Source: Actinomycetota bacterium
Lineage (GTDB): Bacteria; Actinomycetota; Actinomycetes; S36-B12
Assembly (NCBI GenBank): GCA_947472655.1
Contig: CANJCG010000010.1
Span: forward strand, 1-23,144
Direction of reading: 5' to 3'
Length of the DNA: 23,144 nt
The notes below the pieces were generated by a model that saw only the letters and a program-made list of their open reading frames with translations, was not told the DNA's origin and did no database searches. This document shows, in pieces, positions 7,446 to 14,710 of this stretch. Numbering within the stretch: position 1 is the stretch's first letter; each line of letters begins with the position of its first letter. The position numbers were made by a program, and so were the translations under genes.

Positions 7446-8108
7446 TTACAACTGATCATTGTCGAATATCCAAGGTAATTCACCCATGATAAGTCGATGC
7501 TTGCCCACCATGCCTAGAGAACTTGGATGTTCACTATCCCCTGTCCATACGACTGTAGGGCGTTCATCAACCTGGACAATGAAACTCTCATACAGCGGTG
7601 TTTTCTCTGCCATTCCCACAGCTAACGCCTCGGCGATAGTGGTGACATTGAGCAATTGATGGATCGAAACAAAGGTAGGAGGCATCAGATGAATCTCATT
7701 ATTTTGATGGCTTGCAATTGCTTTTGCCGGAGTCATCCAGGCATGATCCACGAGTTCCCCATCAGGCAGTCGTACCTCAGCGTCCACTGGAGCCTGCCCT
7801 ATGAAAAACCACGTATGAAATCGCTTTGGTGCTTGAGGGGGTGGCAGCCAAACAGCAAAATGCGAGAGGTCTAATGCATTAATCTCTAGCCCGGTTTCTT
7901 CAAAGGTTTCACGTGCTGCTGTTCTTCGCGCAACATCAACTTCGCTATCGTCTTCGTGAATCACGTCTTCCACTTCCACCCGCCCACCTGGAAATACCCA
8001 CGCATTAGCGAATGACCCCTGTTGGGGGCGTTTCATTAACAGCAACTCAATTTCTTGGTTCCCATTGCGAACGAGAACGACGGTTGCTGCGGATAAAAGG
8101 TTAGACAT
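7446..8108 (-). CDS. Nudix hydrolase with an insertion in the Nudix box
   Basis: A 220-residue Nudix protein. The fold starts AATVVLVRNG; the box begins FPGGRVE (39-45) and ends RETFEETGL (66-74), giving the metal-binding Glu residues 67, 70 and 71. The distance from the glycine pair to the RE pair is about 10 residues longer than the canonical GX5EX7RE spacing, as in NUDT19-like enzymes, some of which cleave CoA or acyl-CoA diphosphates. The ATG at 8108 is preferred over the TTG at 8114. The gene is 14 bp after the SDR gene on the same strand, so they are probably cotranscribed. A role in trimming or recycling CoA esters in this CoA-dependent pathway is plausible but inferred; a nucleotide diphosphatase remains possible. 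Confidence 0.88.
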   Translation of the reverse strand: MSNLLSAATVVLVRNGNQEIELLLMKRPQQGSFANAWVFPGGRVEVEDVIHEDDSEVDVARRTAARETFEETGLEINALDLSHFAVWLPPPQAPKRFHTWFFIGQAPVDAEVRLPDGELVDHAWMTPAKAIASHQNNEIHLMPPTFVSIHQLLNVTTIAEALAVGMAEKTPLYESFIVQVDERPTVVWTGDSEHPSSLGMVGKHRLIMGELPWIFDNDQL

Positions 8109-8122
8109 TGCCAAGCTTTCTC

Positions 8123-8875
8123 TTAACTGGACAGCGCGGCTCCGCCACTTACCTTAAAGGTTTCACCGGTGATGAAACTCGCTTTGTCAGAAATTAAGAA
8201 CATCATCATATTGACGATATCTGCGACTTCTCCTTGCCGGTGAATGAATTGCATGTCATTGATAATCGAGGTCACCATGGCAGGTGGAAGGTCGGCCATG
8301 GCACTGTCTGTTGCCATCAATCCCGGTGAAATAGCATTAACGCGAATCCCAGAATCAGCAAATTCTTTAGCAAAGGCAATCGTTAACCCTCGAACTGCCA
8401 TCTTTGAAACACCGTACGGAGAAGAGGCCATATTTCCAGCCATCGATGAAATATTAATGACGTTTCCGCCACCGCGACTCTTCATGCTTTCGAAAGCAGC
8501 TACTGAACAGTTCACTACGCCCATCAGGTTGACATCAAACAGCGCCCGAACGTCCGCACGAGCAAGGGTGGTAAAGGGCAAGTTGTACTTCGTCAAATGC
8601 AATCCCGCATTGTTTATCAAAATATCGATTCCACCAAACTCTGCGATGGTTTTCGCAATGGCAGAGTCCACAGCTTCTTCATCCGATACATCACACGGTA
8701 ATGCGATAGCGCGAATCCCTTGATCCTGTAAACGACGGGCCGCTAAATCTGCACCTTCCATATTGATCTCTGCAATGACAACGGACGCCCCTTCACGCCC
8801 AAGGGTTTCAGCAAAGGCGTAACCAAAACCCATCGCACCGCCAGTAATGAAAGCAACTTTTCCGCTGAGGCTCAT
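8123..8875 (-). CDS. Classical SDR dehydrogenase, possibly 3-hydroxyacyl-CoA dehydrogenase
   Basis: A 250-residue classical short-chain dehydrogenase. It contains TGGAMGFG (11-18) for cofactor binding, NNAG (88-91), catalytic Ser143/144 in NISSMAG, Tyr154 and Lys158 in YGVSK, and the ISPG segment after the catalytic lysine. The conserved glycine-rich end is TGETFKVSGGAAL. An acidic residue (Glu36) at the end of the second beta strand suggests NAD rather than NADP. AAGGGAT precedes the ATG at 8875. It lies between the Ltp-type gene (174 bp upstream) and the Nudix gene (14 bp downstream). In this setting it could oxidise a 3-hydroxyacyl-CoA or a ring hydroxyl; the sequence alone does not decide. 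Confidence 0.9.
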   Translation of the reverse strand: MSLSGKVAFITGGAMGFGYAFAETLGREGASVVIAEINMEGADLAARRLQDQGIRAIALPCDVSDEEAVDSAIAKTIAEFGGIDILINNAGLHLTKYNLPFTTLARADVRALFDVNLMGVVNCSVAAFESMKSRGGGNVINISSMAGNMASSPYGVSKMAVRGLTIAFAKEFADSGIRVNAISPGLMATDSAMADLPPAMVTSIINDMQFIHRQGEVADIVNMMMFLISDKASFITGETFKVSGGAALSS

Positions 8876-8911
8876 GCTGATCCCTTCGAGAACCTATGAC
8901 TCGTTTACACG

Positions 8912-8930
8912 GGATGAATCAAAGTCATCC
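8912..8930. promoter_or_regulatory. Short inverted repeat upstream of the second SDR gene
   Basis: GGATGA (8912-8917) and TCATCC (8925-8930) are separated by 7 bp and lie 37 bp upstream of the SDR start, in a 174-bp A/T-rich gap. This may be an operator. I found no convincing promoter, so the SDR-Nudix pair could still belong to the upstream operon. Confidence 0.25.
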
Positions 8931-9049
8931 ATCGTATAAGTAAATATCTCAGCAACACCGGGGAAAGTTCATCGTTTTCACTAATTTAACGAAGAAAATT
9001 TACATCCTTGGCTAAAGATCGATGCTCTCCTTGAACTGTTTGGAGATCC

Positions 9050-10240
9050 TTAGCTGGAAATCCCTCGAGTCAACAACATCGCACCGGCAATTGGGCCACC
9101 GCCATTGGCTGCAACGATCACTTCTGCATCAGGAATCTGACGTTCGCCAGCTTCACCGCGCAATTGCGCTGCCGCTTCATAGACATGGCCGAAACCATGG
9201 AGTCGTCCTTCGGAAAGCTGACCGCCATGAGTGTTAATCGGTAAGTCACCCGTACGAGCAATACGCTGCCCGCCTTCAATAAATGCGCCGCCTTCACCCT
9301 GCGCGCAGAAGCCGAGAGCTTCAATCCAAGCCAGAGTGATAATGCTGAAACCGTCATAGAGTTCGGCAACATCAACGTCTGCAGGCTTGAGGTCGGTACG
9401 CGACCACATTTGCTTGGCTACACCTTGCGCCATCATCGAGGTCATGTCTTCGTATTGATCCCACGAAGGACGTCCATACTGAGCCGAGCCAACTGCATTC
9501 ACATGCACAGGAATCTTTGGCGCATCCTTTGCGTAATCAACATGTGAAATGACTACCGCAGTTGAACCATCAACAGGAACATCACAATCCAGCAAGCACA
9601 ATGGTGTTGAAATCATTCGTGCGTTTAAATAGTCGTCCATTGTGAGGGGGTCACGATAGACGGCGCGGGGGTTTGCTCCTGCATTTGTGCGACAGGTCAG
9701 CGCAATCTGCGCGAGTTGCTCTCGGGTTGTCCCATATTTGTGCATGTGTAATTGCGCAACCTGAGCAAACCAGTTCGTTGCTGAAATCGCGCCAAAAGGT
9801 GCCAGGAACTCCATGAAGCCTGACGCTGCTTGCATGCCTTGCCCTGGGTTTCGACCCTTCATGCCTTGCATCGTAGATTCGGTAACTGTACGAAACACCA
9901 GTACGTGCTTAGCCAGACCTGAGGCAATAGCCATCGTCGCTTCGATCATCGCACCAAGTTGGGCTGCACCTTCACCAGATCCGTAGATGTAGTTCAGATC
10001 AAGACGAAGTGCATCTTGCACCTGCTGCCCAGAAGGTCCACCAAAACCGCGAGAAGCAATAGCGTCACCACCCGGATAGGTCGCAATGCCATCAATGTCT
10101 TCGCGCTTTAAGCCAGCGTCTTCAATCGCTTCAAGAGCTGCCTCGAGTGTCAGATCCATCGCGGTGCGACCAAGGCGCCGGCCTGAGGCTGACCGCCCGA
10201 TACCGCTAATAAATGAAAGGCGCTCTGGATTGTTGCTCAT
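9050..10240 (-). CDS. Thiolase-fold lipid-transfer protein (Ltp), likely retro-aldolase subunit
   Basis: A 396-residue thiolase-superfamily protein of the SCP-x/Ltp type without an SCP2 tail. Landmarks are AELYDGFSI (293-300), HGGQLSEGRLHGFGHVYEA (338-356) and the end AANGGGPIAGAMLL. Both thiolase cysteines are absent: the nucleophile region reads YIYGSGEGAAQ (84-94) and the C-terminal CxG position reads NGGG. Loss of both, retention of the tyrosines (Tyr295, Tyr354) and pairing with a DUF35 protein fit the Ltp2-type aldolases of steroid side-chain degradation, which cleave a beta-hydroxyacyl-CoA without CoA attack. Its ATG overlaps the DUF35 stop (ATGA), showing translational coupling. The aldolase role is inferred from missing and conserved residues; the substrate is unknown. 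Confidence 0.9.
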   Translation of the reverse strand: MSNNPERLSFISGIGRSASGRRLGRTAMDLTLEAALEAIEDAGLKREDIDGIATYPGGDAIASRGFGGPSGQQVQDALRLDLNYIYGSGEGAAQLGAMIEATMAIASGLAKHVLVFRTVTESTMQGMKGRNPGQGMQAASGFMEFLAPFGAISATNWFAQVAQLHMHKYGTTREQLAQIALTCRTNAGANPRAVYRDPLTMDDYLNARMISTPLCLLDCDVPVDGSTAVVISHVDYAKDAPKIPVHVNAVGSAQYGRPSWDQYEDMTSMMAQGVAKQMWSRTDLKPADVDVAELYDGFSIITLAWIEALGFCAQGEGGAFIEGGQRIARTGDLPINTHGGQLSEGRLHGFGHVYEAAAQLRGEAGERQIPDAEVIVAANGGGPIAGAMLLTRGISS

Positions 10241-10674
10241 GCTGGTGATCCTTCCGGAACGAAGGTCGGGTAATAGATTCCGTCACGGGAAAGGAAGCGA
10301 GTTTCTACTCTGCTGCCAATGACATCTCCTGGCGCGCTATCCAGAGCAACACCGACGAGAAGCGCTGTTAAACGCAAATCAGGTTGCTCATCCATCGTGA
10401 CCAGAGCAATCATGTATGGCGCTTGACCCGGGATCCACTGCTGCACATTGACGGTGAAACTCAGCACGGTTCCTTTACCCGAAACAGCTTCGGGCGCAAC
10501 CTTTGTGCTTAAGCACTTAGGGCATCGAGGTGTCGGTGGGTGCGAGAAATACCCGCAGTCCTGACAACACTTAAATCGAAGCTTTCCGTCAGCCCCACTT
10601 TGCCAAAAGAACTCACACTCGGGATTATCCTGCGGCGGAATTCTTACCGTCAAAATATCAAGGTCAAGAGACAA
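10237..10674 (-). CDS. DUF35 zinc-ribbon/OB-fold protein, partner of the Ltp protein
   Basis: A protein of about 145 residues. A rubredoxin-like zinc ribbon has the cysteine pairs CCQDC and CPKC (C-x2-C, 13 residues, C-x2-C), preceded by an N-terminal helix containing FFW. It is followed by an OB-fold with GTVLSFTVN and a C-terminal IYYPTFVP. This is the OB-fold CoA-binding partner (formerly DUF35) that associates with thiolase-fold proteins, as in ChsH2 with Ltp2. The start is uncertain: a GTG at 10683 directly abuts AAGGAG, leaving no spacing, whereas the in-frame TTG at 10674 sits eight bases after it, so I choose the TTG. The stop overlaps the Ltp start by 4 nt, and the gene lies about 30 bp after the acyl-CoA synthetase. 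Confidence 0.88.
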   Translation of the reverse strand: MSLDLDILTVRIPPQDNPECEFFWQSGADGKLRFKCCQDCGYFSHPPTPRCPKCLSTKVAPEAVSGKGTVLSFTVNVQQWIPGQAPYMIALVTMDEQPDLRLTALLVGVALDSAPGDVIGSRVETRFLSRDGIYYPTFVPEGSPA

Positions 10675-10703
10675 AGCACACACTCCTTGAATTGGTCGTG
10701 CTC

Positions 10704-12212
10704 TTAGTTTTCTTCTGCGTGTAGCGCGAACTCGGTGACGAGGTTGCGTCGCAGTAATTTACCTGTTGCAGTCTGCGGCAGTAATTCATGGCGCAAGCGA
10801 ACGTAGTCAGGCGTCTTTGACGAACGAAGCTTCTCGCGACAGAAGTCTTTAATGTCTTCTTCTGTTGCTGTCATGCCTTCACGTAGAACGACAAAAGCTG
10901 CAATGCGCTGGCCCCACTCGTCATCGGGAACACCCGCAACTGCACATTCCAGAACTGCTGGGTGACGGTGAATGACCTCTTCAATTTCCGCAGGAGCGAT
11001 GTTTTCTCCACCGCGAATGATCGTGTCATCAGTGCGGCCCTCAATAAATAGGAAGCCGCCTGCGTCCAGCCAACCGCGATCGCGAGTGTTGAACCAGCCT
11101 TCATCGTCAACGACCTTGCCGCTTTCAAGGTATTCACCCGAAACCTGTTCGCCGCTTACCCAGATTGCACCAGCCTCGCCTAACGGCAATTGAAGGCCTT
11201 CGGCGTCACGGATCTGCATGTTTACGTTAGGCAGCACCTTACCGACGGATCCCAACCGGGCCCGAACTTCTGGATCTGTGCTGACGAAAGACTCACGATG
11301 GTCATCGGGTCCAAAGACAGCAACGGATGATGATGTTTCGGTAAGCCCGTAAGCGTTGACGAACCCAACGTTCGGGAACAAACCAAGCGCGCGCTCAAGG
11401 GTTGCCTGCGCGATACGAGCACCGCCGTAACTCAGGCTGCGAAGAGTCGGCGGAGCTTGGCGCCCGGTTTCTTCCATGTGTTCCACGATGCGCGAAAGCA
11501 TTGTGGGAACGAGCATTGCATTCGTGACGCCTTCACGCTCAACGGTGTCAAGCCAAATTGTCGGAGTAAAGCGATCCAAGTACACAACCCGTCGACCTGC
11601 ATACAAGTTGGACAGCAAGTTCGCTACTGCAGCAATGTGGTACGGCGGCACTGAAACCACCATTGCATCTGACGGTTCTGCACTAGCAAAATCGACCGAG
11701 CCAAGGACGTATGCAACGAGATGCTTGTGACGAAGTACTGCGCTCTTTGGAGCCGAAGTCGTGCCACTGGTCTGAAGCAGAATTGCGATGTCTTCAGGAT
11801 CTGGTTCACTTGCAAAGACCGGCACTTCACCCGCACTTGTCTTGGCGATCCATTCATCAAAACTCATAACAACCTGAGCTGAACCTTCTGGAACGATGCT
11901 TGGGTTGTCCGTGACGATGTATGGGGCTGGCATTCCCATGATTGCCTTGTGGATGTACTCCTCAGCGAGACGGTAGTTCAAAGGGAGAAACTGCACCTTG
12001 GAAAAACCAGCTGCAAAGAGTGCAATTGGAAATGACGGGCCGTTCTCGCCACAGAAAATAACACTCTTGGCTCCCGAGTCCTCGATCAGCTTGCCGCCAC
12101 GTGCTGCGGCTGCGCGCAGTTGGGCATAAGTCATGCCATCGGATAGGCCGCCAACAGCGATGCGGTCGTCGTAGCCACCGGAAACCATTTCCAACAAGGT
12201 GAGCAGATTCAC
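10704..12212 (-). CDS. Acyl-CoA synthetase (ANL superfamily, FadD-like)
   Basis: A 502-residue ANL adenylate-forming enzyme with all core motifs. The phosphate loop is LLQTSGTTSAPKSAV (145-159), the adenine-binding motif YGLTETSSS (288-296), the hinge region TRDRGWLDAGGF (376-387) with EGRTDD (391-396), and the catalytic lysine Lys485 in TATGKLLRRN. It should activate a carboxylic acid to its CoA thioester using ATP in two steps. The GTG at 12212 is supported by TAGGAG seven bases upstream. It follows the thiolase gene after a 193-bp non-coding gap with strong folding potential, and is followed by DUF35 and Ltp genes. Substrate could be a steroid-ring or side-chain acid, or the acid made by the aldehyde dehydrogenase; not resolved. 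Confidence 0.94.
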   Translation of the reverse strand: MNLLTLLEMVSGGYDDRIAVGGLSDGMTYAQLRAAAARGGKLIEDSGAKSVIFCGENGPSFPIALFAAGFSKVQFLPLNYRLAEEYIHKAIMGMPAPYIVTDNPSIVPEGSAQVVMSFDEWIAKTSAGEVPVFASEPDPEDIAILLQTSGTTSAPKSAVLRHKHLVAYVLGSVDFASAEPSDAMVVSVPPYHIAAVANLLSNLYAGRRVVYLDRFTPTIWLDTVEREGVTNAMLVPTMLSRIVEHMEETGRQAPPTLRSLSYGGARIAQATLERALGLFPNVGFVNAYGLTETSSSVAVFGPDDHRESFVSTDPEVRARLGSVGKVLPNVNMQIRDAEGLQLPLGEAGAIWVSGEQVSGEYLESGKVVDDEGWFNTRDRGWLDAGGFLFIEGRTDDTIIRGGENIAPAEIEEVIHRHPAVLECAVAGVPDDEWGQRIAAFVVLREGMTATEEDIKDFCREKLRSSKTPDYVRLRHELLPQTATGKLLRRNLVTEFALHAEEN

Positions 12213-12283
12213 GAAGAACTCCTAGAAAAGAAAACATGGGTATCGAGGTCAAAAGCATGACTCGGGGGTGTCCGAAACACTTT

Positions 12284-12400
12284 TGCTCCAGGCTGCAAGG
12301 GGTGACCGCAAGCCTTTGGGTCGGGCGCAACCCTACGGCAACCAGTGAGCGGGTTGCTAGGCAATACCCCAAAGTGAGCGCGACCTCACATGAGGGAGCA
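12284..12400 (-). ncRNA. Candidate structured RNA leader of the acyl-CoA synthetase gene
   Basis: The 193-bp gap 12213-12405 has nested complementary segments when read on the minus strand. An outer stem joins TGCTCC (12400-12395) to GGAGCA (12289-12284). Inside are a CCTCA/TGAGG hairpin, a 7-bp stem CTTTGGG (12374-12368) with CCCAAAG (12320-12314), a GCAACC/GGTTGC hairpin (12357-12352, 12343-12338) and a GGCT/AGCC hairpin. Several pairings on this strand use G-U, for example GGGTTG with CGACCC, which would be a mismatch on the other strand. I recognise no known riboswitch class. It could be a cis-regulatory leader, an attenuator or a processing site. Confidence 0.4.
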
Positions 12401-12405
12401 CCGGT

Positions 12406-13593
12406 CTACAAACGTTCAATAATCAGGCCATTTGCCAGGCCGCCGGCCTCACACATGGTCTGGAATCCGTATCGGCCACCCGTCTCTTCCAAGGTGACGA
12501 GCAAGGATGCCAACAAGCGGCCACCCGAGGCGCCGAGTGGATGTCCAAGTGCAATCGCTCCACCATTCATGTTGACCTTCGCCTCGTCAGCGCCGGTGTC
12601 CTTGAGCCAAGCCAGAACAGGCGCCGCGAAAGCTTCGTTGACCTCAAAAGCATCGATGTCAGCCAAGGTAAGGCCGGCTTTTGCCAAGGTCTTGTTGGTT
12701 ACTGGAATAACCGCAGAAAGCATCGCCAAAGGGTCGTCGCCGATAACAGATGAAGCAACGATTCGAGCGCGAGGTTTCACTCCGAGCTTCTTCATCATTT
12801 CTTCACCCATGATGAGCACACCGGACGCGCCGTCACTGAGCTGCGACGCATTTCCAGCTGTTACAGACCAACTGATCTCCGGGAAGCGTGCAAGCGCCCC
12901 GTCATTCATGAAGACCGTCTTGAGAGCAGCTAGGCCTTCAAGCGAGCTCTCTGCACGAATTCCATCATCGGCTGAGATGACGGTTCCATCTGGAAGGGTC
13001 ACTGGAACGATTTGTTTTGCCAAGGTGCCTGCATTTTGAGCTGCGGCAGCGCGCTGATGCGACTGAACTGAATATGCATCCATTGCTTCCCGGCTTAAGC
13101 CCCAGCGCGAAGCGATGAGCTCTGCTGAAATCCCTTGTTCAATTAGGCCACCTCCGGCATAACGAGCAGCAACTGCTGGCCCAAATGCATCTTCACCATT
13201 CTTATTACTAAACATTGGCGTAGTGCTCATCGACTCAACACCCGCAGCGATCACGAGATCATAAGCACCAGCTTGAACACCCTGTGCGCCAAAGGCAACA
13301 GCCTGCATTGAGGATCCGCATTGACGGTCAACTGTGGTTGCTGGCACCGACTCGGGAAACCCTGCCGATAAGACAGCACTTCGCGTGATGTTGTTGCTCT
13401 GCCTACCAATCTGAGTAACACAGCCCCCAATGACATCATCAATCAATGCAGGGTCAAACCCATTGCGCTCAACGAGTGCGCGCAAGGTCACAGCCATCAA
13501 ATCTGCTGAATGCATCGGGGTAAACGAACTTCCATCGCGCTTGACTCGTGCAACGGGTGTGCGAACGATGTCTACGATGTATGCGTTACTCAT
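12406..13593 (-). CDS. Acetyl-CoA acyltransferase (classical thiolase, FadA-type)
   Basis: A 395-residue thiolase with an intact active site: nucleophile Cys92 in VDRQCGSSMQA, His351 in GGAIALGHPLGASGG, and the acid/base Cys381 in TMCEAGG. NEAFAAP, with the conserved Asn of the oxyanion site, precedes the histidine motif. It should cleave a 3-ketoacyl-CoA with CoA to release acetyl- or propionyl-CoA. This is in direct contrast to the cysteine-less Ltp paralogue downstream, so the cluster seems to have one thiolytic and one non-thiolytic C-C cleavage step. Its ATG overlaps the stop of the upstream acyl-CoA dehydrogenase (ATGA), indicating coupled translation. FadA5/FadA6-like steroid thiolases are the natural comparison; exact specificity is not visible. 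Confidence 0.95.
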   Translation of the reverse strand: MSNAYIVDIVRTPVARVKRDGSSFTPMHSADLMAVTLRALVERNGFDPALIDDVIGGCVTQIGRQSNNITRSAVLSAGFPESVPATTVDRQCGSSMQAVAFGAQGVQAGAYDLVIAAGVESMSTTPMFSNKNGEDAFGPAVAARYAGGGLIEQGISAELIASRWGLSREAMDAYSVQSHQRAAAAQNAGTLAKQIVPVTLPDGTVISADDGIRAESSLEGLAALKTVFMNDGALARFPEISWSVTAGNASQLSDGASGVLIMGEEMMKKLGVKPRARIVASSVIGDDPLAMLSAVIPVTNKTLAKAGLTLADIDAFEVNEAFAAPVLAWLKDTGADEAKVNMNGGAIALGHPLGASGGRLLASLLVTLEETGGRYGFQTMCEAGGLANGLIIERL

Positions 13594-14690
13594 GCGCTAA
13601 GTCCTAAAAGTTGTTGAAGTTGAAAACGACAAGCCAGCGCATCCCCGAAGAGAATTTCATCTGTCTTCACACGTCGCAGGTAAAGGTGTGCGCAATGTTC
13701 CCAAGTGAACCCTATTCCGCCATGCACTTGAATTGTTGCTTCAGCAATCCAGGGGGCAAACCGGGCAGAATAAGCCTTAACGACGAGTGCCTGCTCGTGT
13801 AAAACGGCTTTATCGCTTGGATCCACAAGTGAAGCGGCTTCAACGGCTGCGCGCATTGATTCCACATGGGCGAACATTTCCGAGCAACGATGCTTTATGG
13901 CCTGAAAGGCACCAATCGGCTTGCCGAATTGCACACGGGTCTTTGCATACTCAACAGAAACTTCCATCAGTTTCTCTGACATGCCGAGCATTTCAGCGCT
14001 TACCGCTATTCGTCCAAAAGCATTGAGCACCTGAGATGCCTCGCTATATTCAGCGCCAATTCGAGTTGCTGCCGCACCTTCAAAAGTTACTAAGGAAGTA
14101 GGGCGGGTCAGGTCAAGCGAATTTTGAGGAGTGACCACTACACCGGATGCCTTAGCGTCTACTAAGAACAGTCCCGTTCCCGTTGGTGTTGTGGCTATTA
14201 CCAAAAGTCGGTTGGCAACGTTCGCATTGAGCACGGCAGTTTTGCTACCGTAAATGCTCCAGCCATTTTCATCGCGTGCAACAGTGCCTACACCGGCTCC
14301 GTCAAGAAACGCGACTGTCATGATCTCGCTGCCATCTGCAAGCACAGGCAAAAGTTCAGCATTTGCTGCTGTATCCCCTGCAAGTTGAATGGCGAGTGGT
14401 GCAAGCACGCTCGTTGCCAATAGAGGCACGACCGCAATTGCGCGAGACGCTTCTTCCAGAGCGATAGCCATTTCAGCCATGCTCATACCTTGCCCACCAA
14501 ACTCTTCAGGGATCAATAAACCTGAAACCCCTAGGTCAGTAGCAAGTCCGCGCCAAACAGTTTCATCCAAGCCACTCCCGCTAGCGATGACCTCTCGCAC
14601 TCGTGATTCAGGTGAGATGTCTTCGAAGAAATTTCGGAGACTGGCACGAAAATCTGCGCGCTCTGACGACGTAGTTGTTGAGATATTCAC
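13590..14690 (-). CDS. Acyl-CoA dehydrogenase subunit, FAD-binding type lacking the catalytic Glu
   Basis: A 366-residue, rather short acyl-CoA dehydrogenase-like protein. It has the N-terminal helical domain with IPEEFGGQG (60-68) and the C-terminal FAD contacts TRVQFGKPIGAFQAIKH (251-267) and QVHGGIGFTWEH (321-332). In the region where isovaleryl-type dehydrogenases hold their catalytic Glu, this protein reads LNAFGRIAV, with no acid. The middle beta domain is degenerate: the usual TEP/SEP flavin motif reads AFLDGAGVG. These features fit one subunit of the alpha2beta2 FadE pairs known from mycobacterial cholesterol degradation. The GTG start at 14690 has GAAGGA upstream. It sits 20 bp after the partner dehydrogenase gene and overlaps the thiolase gene by 4 nt. 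Confidence 0.93.
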   Translation of the reverse strand: MNISTTTSSERADFRASLRNFFEDISPESRVREVIASGSGLDETVWRGLATDLGVSGLLIPEEFGGQGMSMAEMAIALEEASRAIAVVPLLATSVLAPLAIQLAGDTAANAELLPVLADGSEIMTVAFLDGAGVGTVARDENGWSIYGSKTAVLNANVANRLLVIATTPTGTGLFLVDAKASGVVVTPQNSLDLTRPTSLVTFEGAAATRIGAEYSEASQVLNAFGRIAVSAEMLGMSEKLMEVSVEYAKTRVQFGKPIGAFQAIKHRCSEMFAHVESMRAAVEAASLVDPSDKAVLHEQALVVKAYSARFAPWIAEATIQVHGGIGFTWEHCAHLYLRRVKTDEILFGDALACRFQLQQLLGLSA

Positions 14691-14710
14691 GTTGGTTTCC
14701 TTCGAATCTC

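Noticed and set aside
12284..12400. Reading the structured spacer as a plus-strand SAM-type riboswitch because of CGGCAACC
   Set aside because: The surrounding conserved SAM-I or SAM-IV core elements are missing, G-U pairs favour the minus strand, and no gene follows on the plus strand.
12236..13039. A 267-codon rightward open frame opposite the thiolase and the structured spacer
   Set aside because: The protein is low-complexity (Ser, Ala, Pro) and antisense to an intact thiolase active site.
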